A DNA stretch of 42,991 nucleotides from the IMG/VR virus record IMGVR_UViG_3300017991_000179, positions 1 to 42,991 of that record; one strand, written 5' to 3'. Positions within the stretch are counted from its first letter, which is position 1. The number at the start of each line of letters is the position of its first letter. Below are positions 1 through 7,184 of the stretch, piece after piece. Made by a program: the position numbers and the translations under genes. The notes beneath the pieces were generated by a model. It had not been told where the DNA came from and made no database searches. It saw only the letters and a list, made by a program, of their open reading frames with translations. This stretch comes from a virus.

Positions 1-123
1 ACGCATTGGATTTTAAAGCCTCAACATTTGTTTGGGATTTGGAATCGGGCTGGACTATTGATTCGGGTTCTGCTGATTTCAGTAGTTCTGTTGATGCTTT
101 GGCTCAGTTATACCATGTGGTCT
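1..123. repeat. Terminal direct repeat (left copy)
   Basis: Positions 1-123 are identical to 42869-42991. The repeat lies inside one open reading frame that continues across the junction, so it is best read as the overlap of a circular assembly and not as a biological terminal repeat. The true unit length would be 42,868 bp. Confidence 0.97.
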
Positions 124-884
124 GTACAAACCAAAGGTATGAGGTAACTTACACGCTTTCAGGCATGTCTGTTGGCGAACAGTTCAAGGTTTTTCTAGGG
201 TTAAATGGTGGTACAGTAAGGGGAATTGACGGCACTTACACGGACACTATTGACGCGGCTGGGGATGACTTAGTTTTAAGCGCAACAGCATCAGGTGCTT
301 CATCTTTTTCGGTAACTGATTTTTCAATTGTAGCGGTTGACCCTGAGCCAACTTACATTAGTAACACAATAAAAGTATCGGAGTCTTTCAATTGCACGAC
401 ATTAGCATTGGCAATGTGTAACGATTCGGACGCTTTCGGGTTCGGTTTTGAAAACACGGGATTTCGCCCGTTAATGCGCATACCAGCAAGTTTAAACCGT
501 TCTAGTTATCCGATGGAGCGTCTAGCGTATGAAAACTCAGTAGGTCGCAAATACACGTACTACGGAAGGTCAAGAAAGGCGCGTGAGTTAGGTTTTGACG
601 GTTTAGAATTTATGCACGACTTCGCGCATCTGTGGGGCATGGCTGACCACTTTTACATTGATGACACGGAGTATGTTGTCGAAGAGGATGAATACCCGTC
701 AATAAGTTGGGCTGATAACGATGATGTTGGCGGTGTAACACTTATAGTCAGCGAAAAAATTCAACTAATTGAAAACAGAAGATTGTCAAGTGCTTCGGTC
801 GGATGTGTACCCGAAGGCACTTCTATAACAGACAATAACGGCACAGTAATCGTGGATTCAGAAGATACAAGTTTAACAGGATAA
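1..884 (+). CDS. Tail-tip/baseplate protein, 3' part of junction-spanning gene
   Basis: This is the 3' part of a gene that starts at ATG 42178. Joined over the circular junction (691 nt, then positions 1-884) it encodes about 524 residues, ending at TAA 882-884. The visible part begins with a beta-rich module resembling a carbohydrate-binding jelly roll. A second such module lies upstream in the other part of the gene. The C-terminal third is rich in acidic and aromatic residues and has no motif I can name. Its place, directly after the tape measure and another tail protein, suggests a tail-tip or receptor-binding role. The TTG near position 6 is not the real start, because the frame is open further upstream through the junction. 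Family not identified. Confidence 0.8.
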   Translation, partial: ALDFKASTFVWDLESGWTIDSGSADFSSSVDALAQLYHVVCTNQRYEVTYTLSGMSVGEQFKVFLGLNGGTVRGIDGTYTDTIDAAGDDLVLSATASGASSFSVTDFSIVAVDPEPTYISNTIKVSESFNCTTLALAMCNDSDAFGFGFENTGFRPLMRIPASLNRSSYPMERLAYENSVGRKYTYYGRSRKARELGFDGLEFMHDFAHLWGMADHFYIDDTEYVVEEDEYPSISWADNDDVGGVTLIVSEKIQLIENRRLSSASVGCVPEGTSITDNNGTVIVDSEDTSLTG

Positions 885-894
885 AAACAAAAAA

Positions 895-1431
895 ATGACA
901 TTACCAAGACAAAGATTTACCCAATACCCAGCGGCATCGGTAGATGATTACGCAGATGCAACTACGTTTTTGATAGCAAATCCGCAAGGCACGATTAAAC
1001 AAGCGACACTTGAAAAAATGAGGGAACTTTATTTGGGAGACATAAGACCAGCTACATTAACAGTTACAAGTGCGCAAGTGTTGGCACTTCATTCAACGCC
1101 TCAAACAGTTGTTTCGGCTTTGGGTGCTGGCAAAGGTATAAAAGTGATAAGCGCAAGCGTTAAAATAGATAACCCTTCGGCTGCTTATGCTACAAACGTA
1201 GCTTTAGCGTTGCAATGTAACGGAGCTGCGGAAGCTCAATTTGTAAGTAATACTGCTTTAAACGCAAGCGTAACGTCAACAAGGCTTATGACTGCTGATA
1301 CTACATTTGCGGCAACTGACACGCAAATAATTGCAAACGCAGCTTTAGAAGTTTTTGTTCCGAGTGGTGACCCAACAGGCGGTGATGCCGACATTGAAAT
1401 TCACGTGCTTTATCAAGTTATTGATGTATAA
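895..1431 (+). CDS. Putative virion protein, beta-rich
   Basis: A 178-residue protein of unknown family. Residues 1-50 are mixed. The rest is rich in Ala, Thr, Val and Ser with alternating hydrophobic residues, as in a small beta-sandwich appendage or decoration protein. It starts 10 nt after the tail-tip gene and ends 8 nt inside the next gene, so it belongs to the tail operon. A structural role (fibre tip or cap) is inferred from position and composition only. Confidence 0.6.
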   Translation: MTLPRQRFTQYPAASVDDYADATTFLIANPQGTIKQATLEKMRELYLGDIRPATLTVTSAQVLALHSTPQTVVSALGAGKGIKVISASVKIDNPSAAYATNVALALQCNGAAEAQFVSNTALNASVTSTRLMTADTTFAATDTQIIANAALEVFVPSGDPTGGDADIEIHVLYQVIDV

Positions 1432-2281
1432 AGCGTTAAGTACCATTCACGACAAGTACGGGAATACAGTTAAAGCAGGTTCATTAGTTGACCCTGCTAA
1501 CCTTACTGAATCGCACTTGTTCAAGATGGTTCAACGCGGTTGTTTGGTCAGCGCAACCGAACAAGAACCGATTGAATACAACGGCAAAATAAAACCATGT
1601 ATAGTAACGGGTATGTGGAAAAGACCCGAAGTGTTCAAGATATTCGGGCAACATTACAAAGAGTTAGGCATTGACGTAATCGTTGCAGGTAGCAAGGGCA
1701 ACAAGTCTAAACAGCTTGCAGAATCATTCGGTTTCATCTATTTAGAGCGTCCTAATCAACCTTTAGCCGATAAGATGAACGCTACCATTACCGAAGGGCT
1801 GAAACGCGGTTACACGCACTTTATATGCGTTGGTAGTGACGACCTATTAACTAAAGATTTAGTTGATGAGTATATCAGGCTGATTCGTTCAGGGTATCAT
1901 TTTATCGGTGTACTCGATTTCTACTTTTACGAACTTAAAACAGGCAAAGCAAGTTATTGGGGTGGTTACAGAGATAGAAAACGCTTCGGGAATACTTGCG
2001 GTGCTGGTCGTGTACTTAGTCGCAAATTAGTTGAATCTTGGAACGGCAAAGTTTGGGAGGGTGAACGCTATTTAGACAGTTCAATGCAGCAAAGGTTAGC
2101 AACGTCCGATTTACCTAAATACGTATTTAAGCTAAAGGATAAGGGCTTATTAGCGGTTGACATCAAATCGGAAACAAACCTAACACCATTCTCATTGTGG
2201 GGGAATAGTTCGTATATTGACGGGCAAATTTTAGAAGATGAGTTTTGCCTTAAAAGAGATAGAAGATTGTGCGGAATATAG
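1424..2281 (+). CDS. Glycosyltransferase-like protein (GT-A type)
   Basis: 285 residues from ATG 1424, which overlaps the previous stop by 8 nt; a longer frame from 1355 would run deep into the previous gene. Residues 1-45 form a small separate region. From about residue 57 the sequence follows a GT-A pattern: a beta strand (KPCIVTGMWKRPE), a Rossmann-like stretch, then GSDD at 137-140, which resembles a metal- and sugar-nucleotide-binding DxD motif. A later stretch rich in Gly and aromatic residues (YWGGYRDRKRFGN) may contact the acceptor. The enzyme could add sugars to a virion protein or to host glycans; donor and acceptor are unknown. It is the first of three GT-like genes in the virion region. 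Confidence 0.65.
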   Translation: MYKALSTIHDKYGNTVKAGSLVDPANLTESHLFKMVQRGCLVSATEQEPIEYNGKIKPCIVTGMWKRPEVFKIFGQHYKELGIDVIVAGSKGNKSKQLAESFGFIYLERPNQPLADKMNATITEGLKRGYTHFICVGSDDLLTKDLVDEYIRLIRSGYHFIGVLDFYFYELKTGKASYWGGYRDRKRFGNTCGAGRVLSRKLVESWNGKVWEGERYLDSSMQQRLATSDLPKYVFKLKDKGLLAVDIKSETNLTPFSLWGNSSYIDGQILEDEFCLKRDRRLCGI

Positions 2282-2468
2282 AGGTGTTTCTGTTTGCTTA
2301 TTCGGAACGGTTGATAATTGGCGAGAAGTAGCAAAAGAAAACAATCTTATAGCCGAAAATCAATCTGAACTATTAGCGTGGTGGGTGTACCATAACAAAC
2401 CGATTGACGTATTCAAAGGAAACTATTTAATCTTACATGATGAACCTATACCACACAGATTGGATTGA
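2238..2468 (+). CDS. Small protein of unknown function
   Basis: 76 residues from ATG 2238. It overlaps the glycosyltransferase-like gene by 44 nt and the acyltransferase gene by 32 nt. Sequence features are a hydrophobic strand (GVSVCLFGTVDNW) and an acidic, aromatic C-terminal half. The tight overlap on both sides suggests translational coupling with the sugar enzymes. No family recognised. Confidence 0.55.
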   Translation: MSFALKEIEDCAEYRGVSVCLFGTVDNWREVAKENNLIAENQSELLAWWVYHNKPIDVFKGNYLILHDEPIPHRLD

Positions 2469-2946
2469 GATAGATGGTAACCACATCCATCCAACGGCTA
2501 TTATTTACCCTAACGTAAAACTAGGAAAGGGTAACTGGATTGGTGCTTATACGGTAATAGGCTCAAACGGTGAGATTAGAAATAAGAATCAACGCGACTT
2601 CAAAGGAAACGTTACAATAGGCAACAACAACGTTATTTCAGAACACGTAACTATTCAACGTCCTTTCGATTTCAAAACTACGTACATTGGAGACAATAAC
2701 ATTATCATGGCTCATTCTCACATTGGGCATGATGCTAAGATTATGAATGACTGCGAAATCTGCACAGGCGTTATTATTGGCGGTCATTGCGTTATTGAAA
2801 GCGGTGTTAAAATCAAACTTGGTTGCACCGTTCGTAACCGTATCAAAGTAGGTTCTAACGCTTTGATTGGTTTGGGTTCAGCAGTAGTTAAGGACGTTGA
2901 AAATAACACTACTGTTTACGGCAATCCTGCAAAACCTAAAAACTAA
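2437..2946 (+). CDS. Left-handed beta-helix acyl/acetyltransferase
   Basis: 169 residues with repeated hexapeptides of the [LIV]-G-x4 type (for example IYPNVKLGKGNWIGAY, VTIGNNNVISEHVTIQ, IGDNNIIMAHSHIGHD), the mark of the left-handed parallel beta-helix transferases (LpxA, sugar O-acetyltransferases). The HSHIGHD segment near residues 94-100 resembles the catalytic His region of LpxA-like enzymes. It ends with the typical VxGNPAK motif seen in sugar acetyltransferases. Such enzymes act as trimers in the cytoplasm on nucleotide sugars or on glycans. ATG 2437 and ATG 2440 are both possible starts. With the nearby GT-like genes it suggests a glycan-modifying set. Confidence 0.8.
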   Translation: MMNLYHTDWIEIDGNHIHPTAIIYPNVKLGKGNWIGAYTVIGSNGEIRNKNQRDFKGNVTIGNNNVISEHVTIQRPFDFKTTYIGDNNIIMAHSHIGHDAKIMNDCEICTGVIIGGHCVIESGVKIKLGCTVRNRIKVGSNALIGLGSAVVKDVENNTTVYGNPAKPKN

Positions 2947-2957
2947 CTTCTTTTTCG

Positions 2958-2965
2958 TAACTTTG
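2958..2965 (+). promoter_or_regulatory. Bacteroidota-type -7 box for tail-tube gene
   Basis: TAACTTTG fits TAnnTTTG exactly. No clear -33 TTG is seen at the usual distance. It lies 72 nt before ATG 3038 and is followed by GTA, as at the capsid promoter (10930-10937). Confidence 0.6.
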
Positions 2966-3037
2966 TAGCAACCGCAAAACGAGGCTAATTACTCAAAGCC
3001 TGCATAGTTGAGTAGATAATATCTAAATTACTCAATC
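2966..3037 (+). promoter_or_regulatory. Structured 5' leader with H-type pseudoknot
   Basis: Stem 1 is AGGCT (2982-2986) with AGCCT (2997-3001). The loop holds ACTCAA (2991-2996), complementary to TTGAGT (3008-3013), which comes after a 6-nt GCATAG linker. This gives an H-type pseudoknot. The capsid leader at 10987-11014 has the same layout, with the same stem 1 and linker but different bases in stem 2. TTGAGTA (3008-3014) can also pair with TACTCAA (3029-3035), 2 nt before the ATG, so two exclusive folds are possible. A role in translation or RNA stability of a highly expressed gene is inferred. Confidence 0.6.
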
Positions 3038-3586
3038 ATGGCTAATTGTTCAAGCTATAATTGCGACCCATTAGACCCACAGGTACGTAATGATTGTGGA
3101 GACCTTTTGAACGGTTCAGGTGCTGAGGTAGTTGTTTTCCAATGTGGAAACGTGCCAACAGATCCAACGGACGGTACAGAGGTCAATAACCTCATTACGG
3201 CTGGAACGGCTGTCCTTTTTAAGGAAATAATGGTTGAATTGCCCGAAGGTTCTGCGGTAGAGGGTGCGAGTTACGTTGCAGGTGGTCAGACACGAGTTAG
3301 CACTTACGAGAGAAGTGTAACGTGGACTGATGCTAACGTTAACGAGTACTCACACGTGGCTTACGATTCGGTTGACTTCGCAAGTGGTCAGTCAATAGGT
3401 GCAATTCTAATCAAACTATACGAAGAAGATTATTGTTTATACATAACGCCAAACGTTGCTGGCATTGCTTTTAAAGGAACTATGACGGGTTCTGACACCG
3501 AAGCATTGCGTTACGTTTATACGGCAAATTGGAAGAACAAATTAAATCCGCGTGTAGTTGCCGAGCCTGCTGGTGTATTCAGCTAA
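3038..3586 (+). CDS. Putative major tail (tube) protein
   Basis: 182 residues. The N-terminus is Cys-rich (NCSSYNCDPLDPQVRNDCGD) and the rest is a beta-rich domain of the size usual for tail-tube proteins. The gene is a self-contained unit with its own promoter (2958), structured leader and strong terminator (3606-3638). The capsid gene has the same arrangement, which fits a protein needed in many copies. The tail-tube call rests on size, fold type, expression design and position in the tail block. A second abundant head protein is the main alternative. Confidence 0.55.
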   Translation: MANCSSYNCDPLDPQVRNDCGDLLNGSGAEVVVFQCGNVPTDPTDGTEVNNLITAGTAVLFKEIMVELPEGSAVEGASYVAGGQTRVSTYERSVTWTDANVNEYSHVAYDSVDFASGQSIGAILIKLYEEDYCLYITPNVAGIAFKGTMTGSDTEALRYVYTANWKNKLNPRVVAEPAGVFS

Positions 3587-3605
3587 TAGGTAGCAAAAGA
3601 AAAAG

Positions 3606-3638
3606 AAGCCCCGTTCCTTTGTTGGTTCGGGGTTTTTT
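3606..3638 (+). terminator. Rho-independent terminator after tail-tube gene
   Basis: CCCCG (3609-3613) pairs with CGGGG (3628-3632), extended by weak pairs at the base. It is followed by TTTTTT (3633-3638). Confidence 0.85.
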
Positions 3639-3653
3639 GTTTTACTTTGGGTT

Positions 3654-3809
3654 ATGAAATACATAGTAGCTGTTTTATTTGCAATACTTACTTTTTTTGC
3701 ATGCCAAAATTTTGGCATTGATGGATTTATGAGAGGATTAATTTTTGCATGTTCTTTTTATTTTGGAAGGGATTTAGTTGTTTTTTTATCACAACAGAAT
3801 GAAAACTAA
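3654..3809 (+). CDS. Small lipoprotein-like / membrane protein
   Basis: 51 residues. The N-terminus (MKYIVAVLFAILTFFAC) is a lipoprotein-type signal with Cys at 17 and Ala at -1, although the -3 and -2 positions (Phe-Phe) are not ideal. A second hydrophobic stretch covers about 27-46. A TACTTTG box ends 4 nt before the ATG, so the gene may be read as a leaderless transcript right after the terminator. Small phage lipoproteins often block superinfection; holin-like or other membrane roles are equally possible. Confidence 0.5.
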   Translation: MKYIVAVLFAILTFFACQNFGIDGFMRGLIFACSFYFGRDLVVFLSQQNEN

Positions 3810-4443
3810 AATAGGCATACGTTGGTTTCCCCGCAAGGTCGAAACATTCCACCAGATGCAACATTCAATCGGTCATAAAGACTGTATTGTTTACCCTGAT
3901 GGTCTTGAGTTTTCGCATAGAACAGACTTTGAAGTTCGTATGCTTGGAGATAACGTAGGGTGTTTCAAACACTATTACAGAACGCTTGAAGATTTGCTAA
4001 AAACGGACGCTGAAATAATAGGTTCGTTTCCTGATGACATTATCTTCAAAGATGGGTGGTTATCAATAGCACACCAACAGTTCCGTAAAAACCCGTACAT
4101 CGGCTATTTAGCGTGTTTCACGCCTAGAGGTATATTGGGTATTCAAAGGCAAATTACAGGTCGTAAAGGATGGCACGAGATAAAAGGCGGCTGGGCTACA
4201 TCTTGGGGCGGTGGTTATCTTTATAGGCGCGAAGTATTGGAGCAGATACTCAAACACCCTTACATCATTGAACATAGGGATAGCTACGAAAAGAATCAGC
4301 AAATTGACCATGCAATACCCGAAGTGATTCACAGAATGGGTTACTTGCAATTTGTTCACAATCCAAGTCTGATGAAACACATCGGGAAGTTCAGTACTAT
4401 TGGTCATTCTCACCGCAAAATTGACGATGCTCTAAATTGGTAA
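3799..4443 (+). CDS. Glycosyltransferase-like protein
   Basis: 214 residues from ATG 3799, overlapping the previous gene by 11 nt; the longer frame from TTG 3778 would run further into that gene. An early strand (KIGIRWFPRK) is followed by FPDDIIFKDGW, a DD motif like the metal-binding DxD of GT-A enzymes. Later come ATSWGGGYLYRREVLE and a C-terminal His-rich region (LMKHIGKFSTIGHSH), both common in GT2/GT25-like phage enzymes. It is the second GT-like gene in the virion block. Donor and acceptor are unknown. Confidence 0.6.
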   Translation: MKTKIGIRWFPRKVETFHQMQHSIGHKDCIVYPDGLEFSHRTDFEVRMLGDNVGCFKHYYRTLEDLLKTDAEIIGSFPDDIIFKDGWLSIAHQQFRKNPYIGYLACFTPRGILGIQRQITGRKGWHEIKGGWATSWGGGYLYRREVLEQILKHPYIIEHRDSYEKNQQIDHAIPEVIHRMGYLQFVHNPSLMKHIGKFSTIGHSHRKIDDALNW

Positions 4444-4444
4444 A

Positions 4445-4747
4445 ATGTCAGAGCAAATATTTAAATACAAAAGACTAACTGATTTCGAGAAACTTCTATT
4501 TACAGAACGTGAATTGCGTTTAGTTAAAGAAGAATTGAAAAAGAAGAATGTTGAAATAGGAATGCTAAAATCTGAAATCGAAGAGTTTCAAGATGCTGGA
4601 TTTAAAAAAGGCATTTTAGACATTCAAAAGAAATATACCAAAAGACTAAAGCCTTCTGCCGTGTTATTTGCGGCACAAAAGATAAAAGATAAAAACGATA
4701 ATTACACAACTTTGAGTGAGTTGTTTAAAAATACACCGAACTGGTAG
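4445..4747 (+). CDS. Small helical protein, unknown
   Basis: 100 residues, rich in Lys and Glu. Residues 13-50 have coiled-coil spacing (FEKLLFTERELRLVKEELKK). It starts 1 nt after the glycosyltransferase-like stop, so it is in the same operon. No family recognised. Confidence 0.55.
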   Translation: MSEQIFKYKRLTDFEKLLFTERELRLVKEELKKKNVEIGMLKSEIEEFQDAGFKKGILDIQKKYTKRLKPSAVLFAAQKIKDKNDNYTTLSELFKNTPNW

Positions 4748-4797
4748 AGCAATGTAAACACAACAACAGTTGATAAATCAAAAATCATAAACTACAA

Positions 4798-4956
4798 ATG
4801 AAAAAAATTTACAATGGGTTTGAAAAGTGGATTAAATCAAAATCCATTTTAGAGAATGTGTTTCTTAAATTAACCGTAAGCAACAACATTATTTTTTTTA
4901 TAGTGATATTGTTAATACTTAAACTTTTTTGGTTTATTATAAACACATTTAACTAA
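4798..4956 (+). CDS. Small single-pass membrane protein
   Basis: 52 residues. A basic, amphipathic N-terminal half (about 1-28) is followed by one hydrophobic span at about 31-48 and a very short tail. The stop lies inside the double-palindrome operator at 4951-4986. It could be an inner-membrane anchor or small lysis or exclusion protein; nothing further can be said. Confidence 0.5.
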   Translation: MKKIYNGFEKWIKSKSILENVFLKLTVSNNIIFFIVILLILKLFWFIINTFN

Positions 4957-4986
4957 ATCTTTAGTTTCGTAACTAAGTAATTAGTT
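4951..4986. promoter_or_regulatory. Double-palindrome operator (copy 1)
   Basis: Palindrome A pairs AACTAAA (4951-4957) with TTTAGTT (4960-4966). Palindrome B pairs AACTAA (4971-4976) with TTAGTT (4981-4986). Their centres are exactly 20 bp apart, about two helical turns. The site covers the -33 region of the promoter at 4993-5000. A second copy with the same spacing is at 33623-33658. This is the pattern expected of an operator for a dimeric regulator bound twice; the small HTH protein at 26369 is a candidate partner. Confidence 0.6.
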
Positions 4987-4992
4987 TTTGCG

Positions 4993-5000
4993 TATATTTG
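4993..5000 (+). promoter_or_regulatory. -7 box TATATTTG, near-leaderless
   Basis: An exact TAnnTTTG match ending 5 nt before ATG 5006. The transcript would begin at or next to the start codon. This supports ATG 5006 over the upstream TTG 4988, which would lie within the promoter. Confidence 0.7.
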
Positions 5001-5005
5001 ACGCA

Positions 5006-5887
5006 ATGAATGTTGTTTTAGCAGCCTTCGGCAAACACGGTTATTACTTTGCAGCTTATAACCTAGCCTTTACAATTAAGCATTACGACCCTGATGCTAA
5101 GATTCTATTGATACACGATAGGAACTTAGGCAAAAGGAATCTTACACCTGATGAAATAAAGGTTTTTGACAAGCTGCATGAAGTTGATGAAGCCACAACG
5201 CACCCGAAAGGTATGTTTGATGCTGGCAACGTTAAGTTGAACGTTTACAAGATTGCCACAAAGTATTTCAGAGAATACCTATTCTTAGACGTTGATGCAA
5301 TTGCGTTAAAGTCATTGCGCCAATGGTACGAAGATTGTCAAGCAAGCGATAAGGACTTTCTAACAGATGTCAGGGGTTCAGGTGGTATTGACGACACTAT
5401 TAACTATTCTGTTTGGGCTTCTAATGCTGACATTTGGGAGGAGTTCGGATTGAATGATTCTGATGTTTGGCGGGCTATTCAATCTTCTTGGCACTATGCT
5501 AAAAGGACAAAGGAAAACACGGCACTATTTAAAGATGCTTGTAAGCTCAATTTAGAGACTTTCACTGACAAAACTAAGCTACTTATCAAATGGGGTAAGT
5601 CATTGCCTGACGAGCTTGTTTTAGGCGGTGCAATAGCCCGTAAACAAATAAACCCTTCATTTGCTTACGAACCTATCTTTTTTCCGAATAAGCACAAGCC
5701 TTTGCAAGAGGTCAAAGAGAAGTATTACATCTTGTCAATGTTTGGAAATGGTAGGGGTGCAACGATGGTCAAGGTTGACTTCAAAGAGTTTTACGATAGG
5801 TACTTACTCAAAGAAATATTTAAACCAAAAGGAATGAATCACAAGTACAAGAACGCATTTGTTATGCGTGACAAAATGATAGGATAA
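5006..5887 (+). CDS. Glycosyltransferase, GT8-like
   Basis: 293 residues from ATG 5006. The early strand VVLAAFGKHGYYFAAYNLA and the pattern KILLIHD are followed by YLFLDVDAIALKSL. This carries the DxD motif (DVD) used by retaining GT8 (glycogenin/LgtC-like) enzymes to bind metal and the nucleotide sugar. A later conserved-looking part (LPDELVLGGAIARKQ) fits the acceptor side. It is driven by its own promoter under the double-palindrome operator and followed closely by the 5889 gene. The target could be a virion protein, host glycan or modified base; no evidence separates these. Confidence 0.7.
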   Translation: MNVVLAAFGKHGYYFAAYNLAFTIKHYDPDAKILLIHDRNLGKRNLTPDEIKVFDKLHEVDEATTHPKGMFDAGNVKLNVYKIATKYFREYLFLDVDAIALKSLRQWYEDCQASDKDFLTDVRGSGGIDDTINYSVWASNADIWEEFGLNDSDVWRAIQSSWHYAKRTKENTALFKDACKLNLETFTDKTKLLIKWGKSLPDELVLGGAIARKQINPSFAYEPIFFPNKHKPLQEVKEKYYILSMFGNGRGATMVKVDFKEFYDRYLLKEIFKPKGMNHKYKNAFVMRDKMIG

Positions 5888-5888
5888 A

Positions 5889-6308
5889 ATGGCACTAACA
5901 GACAAAGTAGAAATCGTATTTTCAAGTACGGGGCGAAGAAGAAAAGTCCTAATATCTTGGCTATTGAGTGAATCGGCAATTTTTGCAATGGAAGCAAACG
6001 AGTTCATCATTACAGACACTTCGATTAAGAACAAGGTCAATGGGGAAACGTTTATGGGGCAACCTATTAAACCTCAGTTAATAATGCGTTACCCGTACCT
6101 TCGGACAATCTTTGCCGAGCCTGTTGAAGATGAATTAGAGGACGCTGAAGAAACGGTATTGGAAGAAATTCTAAACGAACCAACCGAACTTTCAGAACTA
6201 AGCGTTGAACAGCTTAAATCAATCTGTGATGAACGCGAAATCGAATACGATGGACGTAAAAGAAAAATAGAATACTTTATTGAATTAATCGAACAAAATG
6301 GAAATTAA
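5889..6308 (+). CDS. Virion-associated protein with SAP/HeH-like C-terminus
   Basis: 139 residues. The N-terminal half is mixed alpha/beta with no clear family, followed by an acidic linker (about 78-100). The last 35 residues (LSELSVEQLKSICDEREIEY) form a short helix-extended-helix pattern like SAP/HeH or Rho-N type nucleic-acid-binding modules. Small proteins of this kind with a C-terminal HeH module are common near phage scaffold and capsid genes. It overlaps the scaffold candidate by 11 nt. Confidence 0.5.
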   Translation: MALTDKVEIVFSSTGRRRKVLISWLLSESAIFAMEANEFIITDTSIKNKVNGETFMGQPIKPQLIMRYPYLRTIFAEPVEDELEDAEETVLEEILNEPTELSELSVEQLKSICDEREIEYDGRKRKIEYFIELIEQNGN

Positions 6309-7110
6309 AGACATTGCAGGTTACTTAGGAATTGAACTAGGTGAAGATGACAACCTAGACACGTTTAAAAACAAATTCAGTTCTTCATTCATTCGCAAGG
6401 ATAGAGCAGCAGAAGATGAAGATGTTGCAAAGGCGGTAATGGGTAAACAGACTCGTGAATACGCTACTGAAATTAAACGTGTAGCAAAGGAAAGCGGAAT
6501 CGAATTAAGCGAAGAGGAAAGCAAGCTACCTGTTGCAGACCTTCTAAGGGTTATTCCAACTAAAAAGGATGAGTTCTATACCTCACAGATTGAAAAGCTA
6601 AAAGAAGGGTCTAAAAAGCCGTCAGAACAGGTGCAAGAGTGGGAACAGAAGTTTAACCAACTGAATACAAAGTATGAGGACACGGTTAACTTGTTGAACA
6701 ACACCAAAAGCACGTTGCAAGAAAAAGAACAGGAGTTTGTAACGTTCCAAAAAAACTTCAAAAAGAACGAGGTTGTTAAGGACGTTTGGTCAAAGGCTAA
6801 TTCATTTATTAGCGAAACTGCCAGCGACCTAGAGCGAACAGGATTCCAGTCTTACATCAATCAGAATTACACGATTGACCTAGAAGATGACAAGCCAGTT
6901 ATTTTGAAAGACGGACATCGTATTCCAGACCCGAATAAAGCAGGTGAGTTCTTAGACCCTGTAACGGCTATCCGAATGGAAGCTGAAAAGAACAAGATTC
7001 TGAAAGTAACCGATGCGTCAAAGGTTACACCACCGCGTCAAGAAGCACCAAAGAACTTTACTCCCGAAGGTACACGGACAACGGGTCGTAGAGTAGTACG
7101 TCATAAGTAG
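6298..7110 (+). CDS. Putative capsid scaffolding protein
   Basis: 270 residues, mostly charged helix. Residues about 95-160 have strong coiled-coil character (EWEQKFNQLNTKYEDTVNLL). A short basic C-terminus (TTGRRVVRHK) resembles the capsid-binding tail of scaffold proteins. Length, coiled coil and position before the capsid gene fit a scaffold, although an accessory island of about 4 kb now separates the two. It is the last gene of its operon, ending at the terminator at 7140-7170. Confidence 0.6.
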   Translation: MEIKDIAGYLGIELGEDDNLDTFKNKFSSSFIRKDRAAEDEDVAKAVMGKQTREYATEIKRVAKESGIELSEEESKLPVADLLRVIPTKKDEFYTSQIEKLKEGSKKPSEQVQEWEQKFNQLNTKYEDTVNLLNNTKSTLQEKEQEFVTFQKNFKKNEVVKDVWSKANSFISETASDLERTGFQSYINQNYTIDLEDDKPVILKDGHRIPDPNKAGEFLDPVTAIRMEAEKNKILKVTDASKVTPPRQEAPKNFTPEGTRTTGRRVVRHK

Positions 7111-7139
7111 TAGTTTGTTTCTTTTTTTCTGTTGTTTTG

Positions 7140-7170
7140 AAGGGGTTGGCTTTTAGCTTGCCCCTTTTTT
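7140..7170 (+). terminator. Terminator of the 5006-7110 operon
   Basis: AAGGGG (7140-7145) pairs with CCCCTT (7161-7166), followed by a run of T to 7170. Confidence 0.8.
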
Positions 7171-7171
7171 G

Positions 7172-7179
7172 TATATTTA
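7172..7179 (+). promoter_or_regulatory. -7 box for candidate small RNA
   Basis: TATATTTA differs from TAnnTTTG only in the last base and equals the box before the homing endonuclease (24698-24705). It starts 2 nt after the terminator T-run and is followed by a non-coding structured segment. Confidence 0.55.
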
Positions 7180-7184
7180 CATTT

